DNA of 7,494 nt. Source: an uncultured Oscillospiraceae bacterium (GTDB lineage: Bacteria; Bacillota; Clostridia; Oscillospirales; Ruminococcaceae). Positions 1 to 5,971 of the stretch are shown piece by piece. Position 1 is the first letter of the stretch. Each line of letters opens with the position of its first letter. The notes below the pieces were generated by a model that was not told where the DNA came from, searched no databases, and saw only the letters and a program-made list of their open reading frames with translations. The stretch is from contig UQSL01000085.1 of assembly GCA_900543705.1 (NCBI GenBank), positions 1-7,494 of the forward strand, written 5' to 3'. The position numbers and the translations under genes were made by a program.

Positions 1-601
1 GGCATCCTTTGCCCTGTACTTTAATTTCAAAATTGTCTGCTGCTGGCGCGCTTACACCGGGTGCGGAAACAATTACCGTACCTGTGGGCAAGGGTATCCC
101 TGCCATTACGTGAATCATCAGCGCTGCATCTACTTTCGGATTTTCCAATAGTCCAGCTTCAATCATATCTTGAGAACCCTCAAAAATCTCTTCGGCCGGT
201 TGAAACATTAGCTTTACCGTGCCCTCAATTTCGTCTTCGTGAGCCTTGAGAATCCTGGCTGCTCCCAGCAGCATTGCAGTATGCATATCGTGGCCGCAAG
301 CATGCATATTACCGTTTTGAGACGCAAATGTCACATCTGTTTCTTCTCGAATAGGCAAGGCATCCATATCTGCACGCAGAAGAAACACTTTTCCTGGTCT
401 CTTACCGCCTATGAGTGCCAAAACTCCTGCTTTTCCACAATTAATCGGCTGAATCCCCATATCCATAAGTTCGTTTTGTACGAATGAGACTGTGTAACTT
501 AAATCAAATCCGGTTTCTGCATTTTGGTGTAACTTTTGCCTTTCTTGCAAAAGAATATCATGGATTTGCCCAGCCTCTTGAAGCAATTTTTCCGGTGTCA
601 T
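1..601 (-). CDS. M20-family metallo-amidohydrolase (M20D type), partial
   Basis: This is the N-terminal part (200 residues) of an amidohydrolase of the M20D peptidase group, which includes hippurate hydrolase, N-acyl-amino-acid amidohydrolases and IAA-amino-acid hydrolases. Such cytosolic enzymes cleave the amide bond of N-acyl amino acids with a dinuclear metal centre. Visible motifs are RADMDALPIREE (residues 76-87), the metal-binding HACGHDMH (Cys102 and His104), QPAEE (Glu137/Glu138, general base and ligand) and His164 in MIHVM. The last codons read GKGC, which matches the start of the conserved G-x-G-x-HG segment that opens the lid domain. The ATG at 601 is chosen because AAAGGAG lies about 7 nt before it. 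The gene runs off the left edge, so roughly half of a usual 380-400 residue protein is missing only because of the window. The exact substrate cannot be told. Confidence 0.93.
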   Translation of the reverse strand, partial: MTPEKLLQEAGQIHDILLQERQKLHQNAETGFDLSYTVSFVQNELMDMGIQPINCGKAGVLALIGGKRPGKVFLLRADMDALPIREETDVTFASQNGNMHACGHDMHTAMLLGAARILKAHEDEIEGTVKLMFQPAEEIFEGSQDMIEAGLLENPKVDAALMIHVMAGIPLPTGTVIVSAPGVSAPAADNFEIKVQGKGC

Positions 602-622
602 GGTAATCTCCTTTCAGTTAAA

Positions 623-649
623 ATTATCGATTGATTCGGTGTGTGTAAA
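623..649 (-). promoter_or_regulatory. weak candidate promoter for the M20 amidohydrolase gene
   Basis: On the minus strand a TTTACA box (644-649) and a GATAAT box (623-628) are separated by 15 nt, some 20-50 nt upstream of the ATG at 601. Each box matches the sigma-A consensus at five of six positions, but the spacing is shorter than the ideal 17. It is the only promoter-like pair seen between the tRNA terminator and the gene. Confidence 0.35.
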
Positions 650-680
650 ATGACAGAGGGATACTTATTAAAGATAACCC

Positions 681-723
681 AAAGAAGAGACGACAAATTC
701 TTATAAAGAATTTGCCGTCTTTT
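681..723 (-). terminator. hairpin terminator downstream of tRNA-Ser
   Basis: Positions 688-702 and 706-720 form a 15-bp stem with one G-U pair and a 3-nt loop. On the minus strand it lies right after the tRNA 3' end and is followed by a pyrimidine tract CTTCTTT (687-681). On the plus strand the same hairpin is followed by TTTTA, so it could stop transcription in both directions. It separates the tRNA from the amidohydrolase gene. Confidence 0.75.
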
Positions 724-726
724 ACA

Positions 727-819
727 TGGCGGAGAAGGAGGGATTCGAACCCTCGATGCGCTATTAACGCATACACGAGTTCCAGTCGTGCGCCATAAAC
801 CGGGCTAGGCGACTTCTCC
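727..819 (-). tRNA. tRNA-Ser (anticodon GGA)
   Basis: The minus strand folds into a complete class II tRNA of 93 nt. The acceptor arm is GGAGAAG paired with CTTCTCC, then discriminator G and an encoded CCA. The anticodon stem CACGA/TCGTG encloses loop CTGGAAC, which gives anticodon GGA (plus-strand positions 781-783). A long variable arm (ATGCG/CGCAT stem) is typical of serine tRNAs. The T arm is GAGGG-TTCGAAT-CCCTC. It reads UCC and UCU serine codons. Confidence 0.97.
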
Positions 820-851
820 ATAAAACCTGCACTCCCTCAGAGCGCTTAATT

Positions 852-880
852 ATTATATCCTATTTTTCTCAACAAGTCAA
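852..880 (-). promoter_or_regulatory. sigma-A promoter of tRNA-Ser
   Basis: TTGACT (875-880) and TATAAT (852-857) on the minus strand are separated by exactly 17 nt. The start site would fall near 845, about 25 nt before the mature tRNA 5' end at 819. The near-consensus match fits a stable RNA gene. Confidence 0.88.
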
Positions 881-910
881 GTTTTTTCTGGAAATAAGTT
901 TAATTTTCTG

Positions 911-950
911 ATAAAAGCGGAGCGCGGAGGAAAACACCACCTCCCGCCCC
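911..950 (-). terminator. rho-independent terminator of the rpsF-ssb-rpsR operon
   Basis: On the minus strand GGGGCGGGAGG (950-940) pairs with CCTCCGCGCTCC (930-919), giving ten base pairs around a small internal loop with a 9-nt apical loop. It is followed by GCTTTTATC. It begins 23 nt after the rpsR stop codon and lies before the tRNA promoter. This makes rpsR the last gene of the operon, with no rplI following. Confidence 0.72.
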
Positions 951-973
951 ATCTTATATCCAGAAAAAATCGC

Positions 974-1216
974 TTATTCGCCGACGTACGGCAAGAAAGC
1001 GAGATGACGTGCACGTTTGATTGCGACTGTCAGCTGGCGCTGATGGCGTGCGCAGGTACCGGTGACTCTGCGGGGAACAATCTTCGCTCTGTCAGAAAGG
1101 TATCTTCTGAGCTTTGCAACGTCTTTGTAGTCGATGTGCTCGACTTTGTCGACACAGAAGGAACAGACTTTTTTACGGCCTCTTCTGCCACGTCCGCCTC
1201 TTTCGTTTCTCTCCAA
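974..1216 (-). CDS. rpsR: 30S ribosomal protein bS18
   Basis: This encodes an 80-residue S18, which binds the 30S platform as a heterodimer with S6. The family core is clear: KKVCSFCVDKVEHIDYKD, then LRRYLSDRAKIVPRRVTGTCARHQRQL and a basic tail ending HLAFLPYVGE. Cys18, Cys21, Cys55 and His58 are placed as expected for the zinc-binding form of S18. The start is TTG at 1216: AAAGGAGG stands 8 nt upstream and no in-frame ATG or GTG exists at that distance. The gene follows ssb by 40 nt and is the third gene of the operon. The TTG start may lower its translation relative to rpsF; that part is inference. Confidence 0.96.
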   Translation of the reverse strand: MERNERGGRGRRGRKKVCSFCVDKVEHIDYKDVAKLRRYLSDRAKIVPRRVTGTCARHQRQLTVAIKRARHLAFLPYVGE

Positions 1217-1256
1217 AGTAATGACCTCCTTTAATCAGGATAATGACGACACTTGC

Positions 1257-1715
1257 TTAAAACGGCAAATCGTCATCTGCCGGAATCTCGGCGAAATCGC
1301 CCAAATCTCCGCTTTCAAAGGCAGGAGTCTGTGTAGCCGCAGGGTTCGGAACCTCAAACGGAGTCGGAGCCGGCTGAGAAGCCGCACGCTCGCTGGACGC
1401 TTTGCTTTCTGCAAAGTGAACCTGATCCGCTACAATCTCGAAGGCTTTACGGTTGACGCCGTTGCGGTCGGTATAGGATCTGGTCTGAATCTGACCGTCC
1501 ACCGCAACGAGCTGCCCTTTTCTGAAATATCGGGAGACAAATTCCGCAGTTTGGCGCCATGCAACAATGTCGATAAAATCGGTTTGCTGCTGGGCGTTTT
1601 TGGAATAATTCCGGTTGACAGCCAGCGTAAAGCTTGTAACTGACACACCGTTCGGGGTTTGTCTGAGTTCCGGGTCAGCCGTTAAGCGGCCCATCAGGAT
1701 TGCTCGATTGAGCAT
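1257..1715 (-). CDS. ssb: single-stranded DNA-binding protein
   Basis: This encodes a 152-residue SSB that coats single-stranded DNA in replication, recombination and repair. The N-terminal OB fold (about residues 1-104) begins MLNRAILMGRLTADPELR and contains DFIDIVAWRQTAEFVSRYFRKG and the DGQIQTRSYTDRNG strand pair. A low-complexity Ala/Pro/Thr linker follows, and the protein ends in the acidic tip DDDLPF that docks partner proteins. The ATG at 1715 has AAGGGTGG upstream and lies 18 nt after the rpsF stop, between rpsF and rpsR as is usual in Bacillota. Length is typical. Confidence 0.97.
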   Translation of the reverse strand: MLNRAILMGRLTADPELRQTPNGVSVTSFTLAVNRNYSKNAQQQTDFIDIVAWRQTAEFVSRYFRKGQLVAVDGQIQTRSYTDRNGVNRKAFEIVADQVHFAESKASSERAASQPAPTPFEVPNPAATQTPAFESGDLGDFAEIPADDDLPF

Positions 1716-1733
1716 AGAAACACCACCCTTAAA

Positions 1734-2027
1734 TTAGTCCTTTTTGACGATCAGGGTACGGAGAACTCCGTCAGTGATCTTGTAAACGCGGTCGAGTTCT
1801 GCCGGAAATTCCGGTGCGCTGGTGAAGTTGACAAGATAGTAGTAACCTTCGGTCTCATCCTGGATTTCGTACGCGAGTCTACGCTTACCCCATTCCTCCA
1901 CGCTGTCAACGGTACCGTGTTCTGCGATGAGGCTCTGAAATTTTTCGAACAAATTCTTGATGCCCTCTTCGCCAAGCTTTGTGTTGAGAATCATTACTGT
2001 CTCATAGCTTGCTTTTACCTGTGCCAT
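1734..2027 (-). CDS. rpsF: 30S ribosomal protein bS6
   Basis: This encodes a 97-residue S6, partner of S18 on the 30S platform. The protein shows the family pattern: a SYETVMIL first strand, a helix, EEWGKRRLAYEIQDETEGYYYLVNF in the middle and a final VLRTLIVKKD. The start is set at ATG 2027 (MAQVKASYE). A GTG nine bases upstream is in frame, but the ribosome binding site AAAAGGAGG directly abuts that codon and so cannot serve it; it is well placed for ATG 2027. This is the first gene of the rpsF-ssb-rpsR operon, with a consensus promoter and structured leader. Confidence 0.96.
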   Translation of the reverse strand: MAQVKASYETVMILNTKLGEEGIKNLFEKFQSLIAEHGTVDSVEEWGKRRLAYEIQDETEGYYYLVNFTSAPEFPAELDRVYKITDGVLRTLIVKKD

Positions 2028-2104
2028 GAAAAACACCTCCTTTTGGACTTATGGCCCCAGCCCTTCCACTGGGACAAGGATGTTATTACGTGCGGCGCAA
2101 CAAC
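2028..2104 (-). promoter_or_regulatory. structured 5' leader of rpsF, possible S6:S18 autoregulatory element
   Basis: The transcript leader is about 75 nt. It can form a hairpin (2048-2078): CTTGT-CCCAG pairs with CTGGG-ATAAG around an 8-nt loop, with an unpaired GCC (2053-2055) bulged on the 3' side. It lies just before the AAGGAGG site. Some rpsF leaders are known to bind the S6:S18 complex through a hairpin that carries a small conserved bulge. The resemblance is only general and I have not matched it to the published consensus. Confidence 0.38.
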
Positions 2105-2110
2105 AGTTAG

Positions 2111-2139
2111 ATTATAGCACTTTATGAAAAGCTTGTCAA
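2111..2139 (-). promoter_or_regulatory. sigma-A promoter of rpsF-ssb-rpsR
   Basis: On the minus strand TTGACA (2134-2139) and TATAAT (2111-2116) are both perfect and are separated by exactly 17 nt. The -35 box sits only 7 nt beyond the galU stop codon. A start near 2104 gives the leader described separately. Confidence 0.93.
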
Positions 2140-2146
2140 CTCTAAT

Positions 2147-3016
2147 TTAAAGGGTTTTCGCTAACTCCTTGAGATAGCTTCTCAGGCCTTCGCCGATTTC
2201 CTCATGGGCAAGCCCTACTTCAATCGATGCCTGCAAAATGCCGAGCTTGTTGCCCATATCATAGCGGGTGCCCTCATAATCTACGCCGATAATATGCTCG
2301 GTCACGGCAAGCTCCTTCATCGCGTCGGTCAGCTGGATCTCCCCACCGGCACCTGGTGCGGTATGTTCCAGAATCCCGAAGATTTTCGGTGGAAGCACGC
2401 ATCTGCCGAGAATGGAGAAATTAGAGAGTTCTTCCCCCGGTGCGGGTTTTTCAATCATGTTGTCAACCGTATACATCCTGTCGTGCTCGTGGTGAACAGA
2501 TAGGGAGGAATATTTGTGGATGTCTTTCGGGTCAACCTCTTTGATGCCGACCACACCGAGCCCAAATTCTTCATAAGCCTCACAAAGCTGCTTACAGGCA
2601 GGGTTTTCCCCAATGATGACGTCGTCCCCGTAAAGCACGGCAAACGGCTCGTCCCCGACAAAGGATTTCGCGCACAATATTGCATGACCGAGCCCCTTCA
2701 TCTCTTTTTGTCGGAGATACTGGATGTTTGCCATCTCAGCAATTTTCTGTACTTCAGCGAGCAGCTTGTCCTTGCCGGAAGCCTCAAGCCGGCGTTCTAG
2801 CTCCGGCGAGTGGTCGAAATGGTCTTCCACCGCAGATTTTCCTCGGCTCGTGATAATCAAAATTTCTTCGATGCCGGAGCGCACGGCTTCCTCCACAATA
2901 TACTGGATGGCTGGTTTATCGACAATCGGAAGCATCTCTTTCGGGATTGCTTTGGATGCGGGCAGCACCCTTGTTCCTAGTCCTGCTGCCGGTATGACAG
3001 CTTTCCTTACCTTCAT
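2147..3016 (-). CDS. galU: UTP-glucose-1-phosphate uridylyltransferase
   Basis: This encodes a 289-residue cytosolic enzyme that makes UDP-glucose from UTP and glucose-1-phosphate, feeding polysaccharide, glycolipid and galactose metabolism. The N-terminal nucleotide-binding loop PAAGLGTRVLPASKAIPKEM (residues 9-28) with Arg16 and Lys26, then LPIVDKPAIQYIVEEAV, DHFDHSPELE, the YGDD metal/sugar-phosphate motif and YDMGNKLG are all those of the GalU/GtaB family. The start is ATG 3016 (MKVRKAVIPAAG): AAGGAG lies 7 nt before it, whereas an upstream in-frame ATG at 3082 would add 22 residues unlike the family and would overlap the previous gene. It follows the RING-protein gene by 52 nt on the same strand with no U-tract terminator between them, so the two are probably cotranscribed. 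No terminator is visible after it either. Confidence 0.96.
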   Translation of the reverse strand: MKVRKAVIPAAGLGTRVLPASKAIPKEMLPIVDKPAIQYIVEEAVRSGIEEILIITSRGKSAVEDHFDHSPELERRLEASGKDKLLAEVQKIAEMANIQYLRQKEMKGLGHAILCAKSFVGDEPFAVLYGDDVIIGENPACKQLCEAYEEFGLGVVGIKEVDPKDIHKYSSLSVHHEHDRMYTVDNMIEKPAPGEELSNFSILGRCVLPPKIFGILEHTAPGAGGEIQLTDAMKELAVTEHIIGVDYEGTRYDMGNKLGILQASIEVGLAHEEIGEGLRSYLKELAKTL

Positions 3017-3068
3017 ATCGTTTCTCCTTATCTTTTTTAATATCCTAAGGCCCCAAACCGGGAGCCGT

Positions 3069-4070
3069 TTAAAACATTCCAAACACCATAATCATACTGC
3101 CAAACAGATACAGTGCAAGCATGGCAATACACAGAATCATAACGCCTTTGCGATTGATTCCGCCCTGTTTTTTCAGCGCTTCGTGGTACTCAGCTGTTCC
3201 CTGGGTATAGCGTTCACGCAGCTTCTTGATTTTCCGATAGACATGGCCCTTGTAAAAACGGTTGGCAAACAATCCGAAAAAGACCATAACAGCCATTGAG
3301 ATAAGCTGAGAGGCCATCTCAATTTTAAACAGATAAGAGGTGTCCACCGTGATCCCCTGCGCAACGATTCCGGTAATCGCAGAAAACAAATCCGGCATGA
3401 CCCGCAGGGAAAGCAGCGTCGTTCCGCCGAAAATAAGCGCAGAAATCAGTGCGCTTACAATTGCCATGGGATAGACTTTGCGGTAGAGGAAATAATAAAA
3501 TGTGATAAAGCAGCCCGACCAGCTCCAGGAAGTCTTTTTCCCTTCACTCATCTGCTTAAAGCGCGGCAGGTAATAAGCGCTGTTTTCCCCGACCGCTTCC
3601 TGTAGTTCAAGCACAGAGACGCCGTCGATCTCTTCCTCCGGGGAAAGCCCTCCGTAAGGGTCGACCGTAAAGCCGGCAAACGGCCGCCGCTGTCCCCCAT
3701 TCATTCCCTGTTGACCAAAGGGATTTTGACCTCCGAAATCAGCCTGTCCATAGGGGTTGTACCCCTGTTGGGGGCCGAACCCTTTCAGCGGCTTGCCGCA
3801 GCGGGTACAGAAGATGCCCTCTGCCGGGTTTTGCGCCCCGCAGGTGGGGCATTGGACGGTCTTTCCTGACGATTCGGCCCCGGCCTGCTTCTGCCTTGGT
3901 GCATGCCAGGTTTCCCCGGATCCATGTTTCTCCGCAAAGGCGCATGCCCCGTTTTTCAGGTAGCATTCCCGGTGGTGGGGCGCACCGCATTCCGGGCAGA
4001 CGACAATATCATCCGAATCGGTGAATTCTTTATCACAGATAGGGCAATGAATTCCTTCATATTTCCCCAT
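3069..4070 (-). CDS. RING-type/zinc-ribbon multi-pass membrane protein (DUF2628-like C-terminus)
   Basis: This encodes a 333-residue protein of unknown role. Residues 9-43 form a prokaryotic RING-finger-like zinc module (C9-x2-C12, C25-x2-C28, His32/His33, C36, C43, with the signature DDIVVCPECGAPHHRECY). A zinc ribbon follows (C74-x2-C77, C88-x2-C91, CTRCGKPL). Residues 99-135 are a Gly/Gln/Asn/Pro-rich linker. The segment EIDGVSVLELQEAVG...YYLPRF leads into a membrane domain starting WSWSGCFITFYYFLYRKVYP, which resembles DUF2628. Membrane segments are seen near 186-220, 252-270 and 309-333. The start is ATG 4070, with GAGGAG 8 nt upstream. It heads a probable operon with galU and has its own promoter. 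Family placement rests on motif reading; the function is unknown, and ubiquitin-ligase activity should not be assumed from the RING fold. Confidence 0.87.
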   Translation of the reverse strand: MGKYEGIHCPICDKEFTDSDDIVVCPECGAPHHRECYLKNGACAFAEKHGSGETWHAPRQKQAGAESSGKTVQCPTCGAQNPAEGIFCTRCGKPLKGFGPQQGYNPYGQADFGGQNPFGQQGMNGGQRRPFAGFTVDPYGGLSPEEEIDGVSVLELQEAVGENSAYYLPRFKQMSEGKKTSWSWSGCFITFYYFLYRKVYPMAIVSALISALIFGGTTLLSLRVMPDLFSAITGIVAQGITVDTSYLFKIEMASQLISMAVMVFFGLFANRFYKGHVYRKIKKLRERYTQGTAEYHEALKKQGGINRKGVMILCIAMLALYLFGSMIMVFGMF

Positions 4071-4144
4071 TCAACCATCTCCTCGCGCTTCAACTTTTTT
4101 AGCTAAGAGCCTGGACGGACAGCGTTATCCGCCAACTGCACATT

Positions 4145-4171
4145 ATTATATTATATACGATAAGCTGTCAA
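4145..4171 (-). promoter_or_regulatory. candidate promoter of the RING-protein/galU unit
   Basis: On the minus strand a perfect TTGACA (4166-4171) precedes an AT-rich run with TATAAT (4145-4150) at 15 nt spacing. A TAATAA at 17 nt overlaps it. The start would fall near 4137, leaving a leader of about 65 nt before ATG 4070. It is divergent from the prfB promoter, with about 37 nt between the two -35 boxes. Confidence 0.65.
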
Positions 4172-4208
4172 AATCAAAGCCTTTTTGTAAACATTGTTAG
4201 AACCTGCC

Positions 4209-4237
4209 TTTACAATGCGCAGCGCTTGCACTATAAT
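4209..4237 (+). promoter_or_regulatory. sigma-A promoter of prfB
   Basis: TTTACA (4209-4214) and TATAAT (4232-4237) are separated by exactly 17 nt. Transcription from about 4244 gives a leader of roughly 98 nt before the prfB ATG. Confidence 0.85.
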
Positions 4238-4285
4238 AAAGAGGATAGTGCTGGAGCGTACCCGCTGTGTTCTACGGCTTTGCAT

Positions 4286-4322
4286 CCGGTACTGCATAAA
4301 ACAGGTCCGGTAATGGTACCGG
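4286..4322 (+). promoter_or_regulatory. mutually exclusive hairpins in the prfB leader
   Basis: Three CCGG blocks lie in the leader. CCGGTACTG (4286-4294) can pair with CAGGTCCGG (4302-4310), with a two-base mismatch. Alternatively CCGGTA (4307-4312) pairs perfectly with TACCGG (4317-4322) around an ATGG loop. The middle block can join only one of the two at a time. The second hairpin ends 5 nt before the weak AGGA ribosome site (4328-4331). A regulatory role is possible but unproven. Confidence 0.3.
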
Positions 4323-4341
4323 CAGATAGGATGTTAACTAT

Positions 4342-5460
4342 ATGCTGCAATATGAAGAACTCAGGCTCCGCCTCGAAGAACTCAAGCCCTCGATTGACGA
4401 CCTAAAAACCGCAATTGGAGTGGAAAAAATCAAGGAAGAAATCACACAGCTCGAAGAACTGGCCGCAGCGCCTGATTTTTGGGATGATATGAAGAAGTCC
4501 CAGACTGTCCTGCAAAAGACGAGTCAGCTGAAAAATAAGCTCGCAGCTTATCAACAGCTGTGTAGTCAGTATGACGACGCACTGACCACCATCGAAATTG
4601 CAGATGAGGAAGCCGATGAATCCTTGTATGGGGAGGCTAGCTCTGCCGTGGCGGAAGTGGAAAAAAATCTCGAGGAGCAAAAACTGACGACCCTGCTCTC
4701 CGGGGAATATGACGCCAAAAATGCGATTCTCGCGTTCCATGCGGGCGCCGGCGGAACCGAAGCACAGGATTGGGTGGAAATGCTCTACCGCATGTACATC
4801 CACTGGGCGGAAAAACACCATTTTAAAGTCAAGGTGCTCGACTACCTCGACGGTGAGGAAGCGGGCATCAAGAGCGCCACCATTTTAGTGGAGGGTTTCA
4901 ACGCCTATGGCCTGCTTAAATCGGAATCCGGAGTGCACCGTCTGGTTCGCGTTTCTCCATTCGATTCCTCCGGACGCCGCCACACCTCCTTTGCCTCGGT
5001 GGAAGTCATTCCGGAAATCGGCGAGGACGTGGAGGTGGAAATCCGCGACGAGGATTTGAAGGTGGATACCTACCGTTCCTCCGGCGCAGGCGGACAACAT
5101 GTCAATAAAACGGAATCCGCTGTGCGGATTACCCATCTGCCGACCGGTATCGTCGTGGCCTGCCAAAATGAACGCAGCCAGATTCAAAACCGTGCAGTCG
5201 CCATGCGGATGCTTCGCTCTAAACTGATTGAAATCAAGGAACGCGCTCATTTGGAAAAAATTGAGGACATCAAAGGCGAGCTGAAGGAAATTGCCTGGGG
5301 TTCCCAGATTCGCTCTTACGTCTTTATGCCCTATACCCTGGTTAAAGATCACCGCACCGGCTTCGAATCCGGTAATATCGGTTCGGTGATGGATGGAGAC
5401 CTTGATGGGTTTATCAACGCTTACCTCAAGGCGCTCAGCCTTGGGGAGCTCAAGAAATAA
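4342..5460 (+). CDS. prfB: peptide chain release factor 2 (RF2), uninterrupted frame
   Basis: This encodes a 372-residue RF2 that releases the peptide at UGA and UAA codons. The N-terminal coiled helices (about 1-110) contain the family's PDFWDD segment. The anticodon-like SPF tripeptide is at 205-207, and the catalytic GGQ at 250-252 lies in SSGAGGQHVNKTESAVR. Both sit at the same residue numbers as in E. coli RF2, which supports ATG 4342. The weak site AGGA (4328-4331) is 10 nt upstream. Most bacterial prfB genes have an internal UGA near codon 26 that needs a +1 frameshift. Here codons 25-26 read ATT GGA and the frame is open throughout, so this autoregulation is absent. The gene is the first of a two-gene unit on plus. 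Confidence 0.97.
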   Translation: MLQYEELRLRLEELKPSIDDLKTAIGVEKIKEEITQLEELAAAPDFWDDMKKSQTVLQKTSQLKNKLAAYQQLCSQYDDALTTIEIADEEADESLYGEASSAVAEVEKNLEEQKLTTLLSGEYDAKNAILAFHAGAGGTEAQDWVEMLYRMYIHWAEKHHFKVKVLDYLDGEEAGIKSATILVEGFNAYGLLKSESGVHRLVRVSPFDSSGRRHTSFASVEVIPEIGEDVEVEIRDEDLKVDTYRSSGAGGQHVNKTESAVRITHLPTGIVVACQNERSQIQNRAVAMRMLRSKLIEIKERAHLEKIEDIKGELKEIAWGSQIRSYVFMPYTLVKDHRTGFESGNIGSVMDGDLDGFINAYLKALSLGELKK

Positions 5461-5462
5461 CC

Positions 5463-5479
5463 TTGCCCTTACAGGGCAA
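5463..5479 (+). repeat. short hairpin between prfB and the next gene
   Basis: TTGCCCT (5463-5469) and AGGGCAA (5473-5479) form a perfect 7-bp stem with a TAC loop, beginning 2 nt after the prfB stop. No T-run follows, so it is not a standard terminator. It sits just upstream of the AAGGAGG site of the next gene and may act as an intercistronic mRNA-processing or attenuating hairpin. Confidence 0.5.
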
Positions 5480-5498
5480 ACTATAAGGAGGCAACAAC

Positions 5499-5792
5499 AT
5501 GCGTTTTCTCAATAAGGTGGACGAATTCAAACAGGAAGCCAACAATGCGCTGTTTACCAAGGAGCAGGCCCTTGCAGTCGCACTCAAGCTCTTTGATCTT
5601 GAGCTTGCGGACCCAGATAACTCCGAGGAGGATATCCGTGTGCTGACGGATGCCAGACAGCGCGTCTCCATCCGCTATTTTGATAGCAATGCAACCCAGA
5701 CGGACGAAATCCTCGATTCCGTCGGTGTGGCGAGACTGACCGCACAGGATATCGCACAAGCCATCGACGTGATGCTCTTTGAGTCGAAATAA
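5499..5792 (+). CDS. small protein of unknown function downstream of prfB
   Basis: This encodes a 97-residue protein that I do not recognise. It begins MRFLNKVDEFKQEANNALFT and is soluble, acidic and probably helical, with no signal peptide, membrane segment, cysteine or clear catalytic motif. AAGGAGG stands 7 nt before the ATG, which makes the start firm. It lies 38 nt after prfB on the same strand, separated only by a small hairpin, and is closed by a strong terminator, so cotranscription with prfB is likely. Codon use is like that of prfB, which argues for a real gene. No function is proposed. Confidence 0.82.
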   Translation: MRFLNKVDEFKQEANNALFTKEQALAVALKLFDLELADPDNSEEDIRVLTDARQRVSIRYFDSNATQTDEILDSVGVARLTAQDIAQAIDVMLFESK

Positions 5793-5814
5793 GCAAGATT
5801 GATTCGTAGGAAAG

Positions 5815-5846
5815 GCCGGGGGAAAAATGTCTCCCGGCTATTTTTC
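5815..5846 (+). terminator. rho-independent terminator of the prfB unit
   Basis: GCCGGGGGA (5815-5823) pairs with TCTCCCGGC (5830-5838), nine base pairs including one G-U, around a 6-nt loop. It is followed by TATTTTTC. It begins 23 nt after the stop of the small gene. Confidence 0.92.
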
Positions 5847-5971
5847 TATCCAAAAGCTCTACTTTCTCCAAAACGCCCAGAACAGCAACCCCAAAAGATA
5901 CATATATGCGCAGCTAGTGCATAAAATGGAGAGAATACTCTGTTTTTCCTTACAGAAAGAGGAGATTTTTT
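5847..5971 (+). other. intergenic stretch before the PsiE-like gene
   Basis: No credible gene or convincing sigma-A promoter is seen here. The stretch ends in GAGGAG (5959-5964), a good ribosome binding site 7 nt before the ATG at 5972. This is the main reason to begin the next gene there. Confidence 0.5.

Noticed and set aside
1134..1643. 169-codon plus-strand open frame opposite ssb and rpsR
   Set aside because: It lies antisense to two certain genes, has no ribosome binding site and its protein looks like a random basic sequence. It is a shadow of the GC-rich codon pattern of ssb.
3049..3066. GC-rich hairpin between the RING-protein gene and galU as a terminator
   Set aside because: The stem is only six base pairs and no T-run follows it on the minus strand, so it does not look like a rho-independent terminator.
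4331..4405. Out-of-frame 24-codon ORF starting 11 nt before the prfB start and overlapping its 5' end, as a possible frameshift leader
   Set aside because: It has no ribosome binding site of its own, ends in TAA without a slip sequence, and the RF2 frame needs no shift from it.
5928..5937. GGAGAGAATA, which fits the sigma-F -10 pattern upstream of the PsiE-like gene
   Set aside because: No matching -35 box lies at the expected distance (about 16 nt upstream), so the single box is likely chance.
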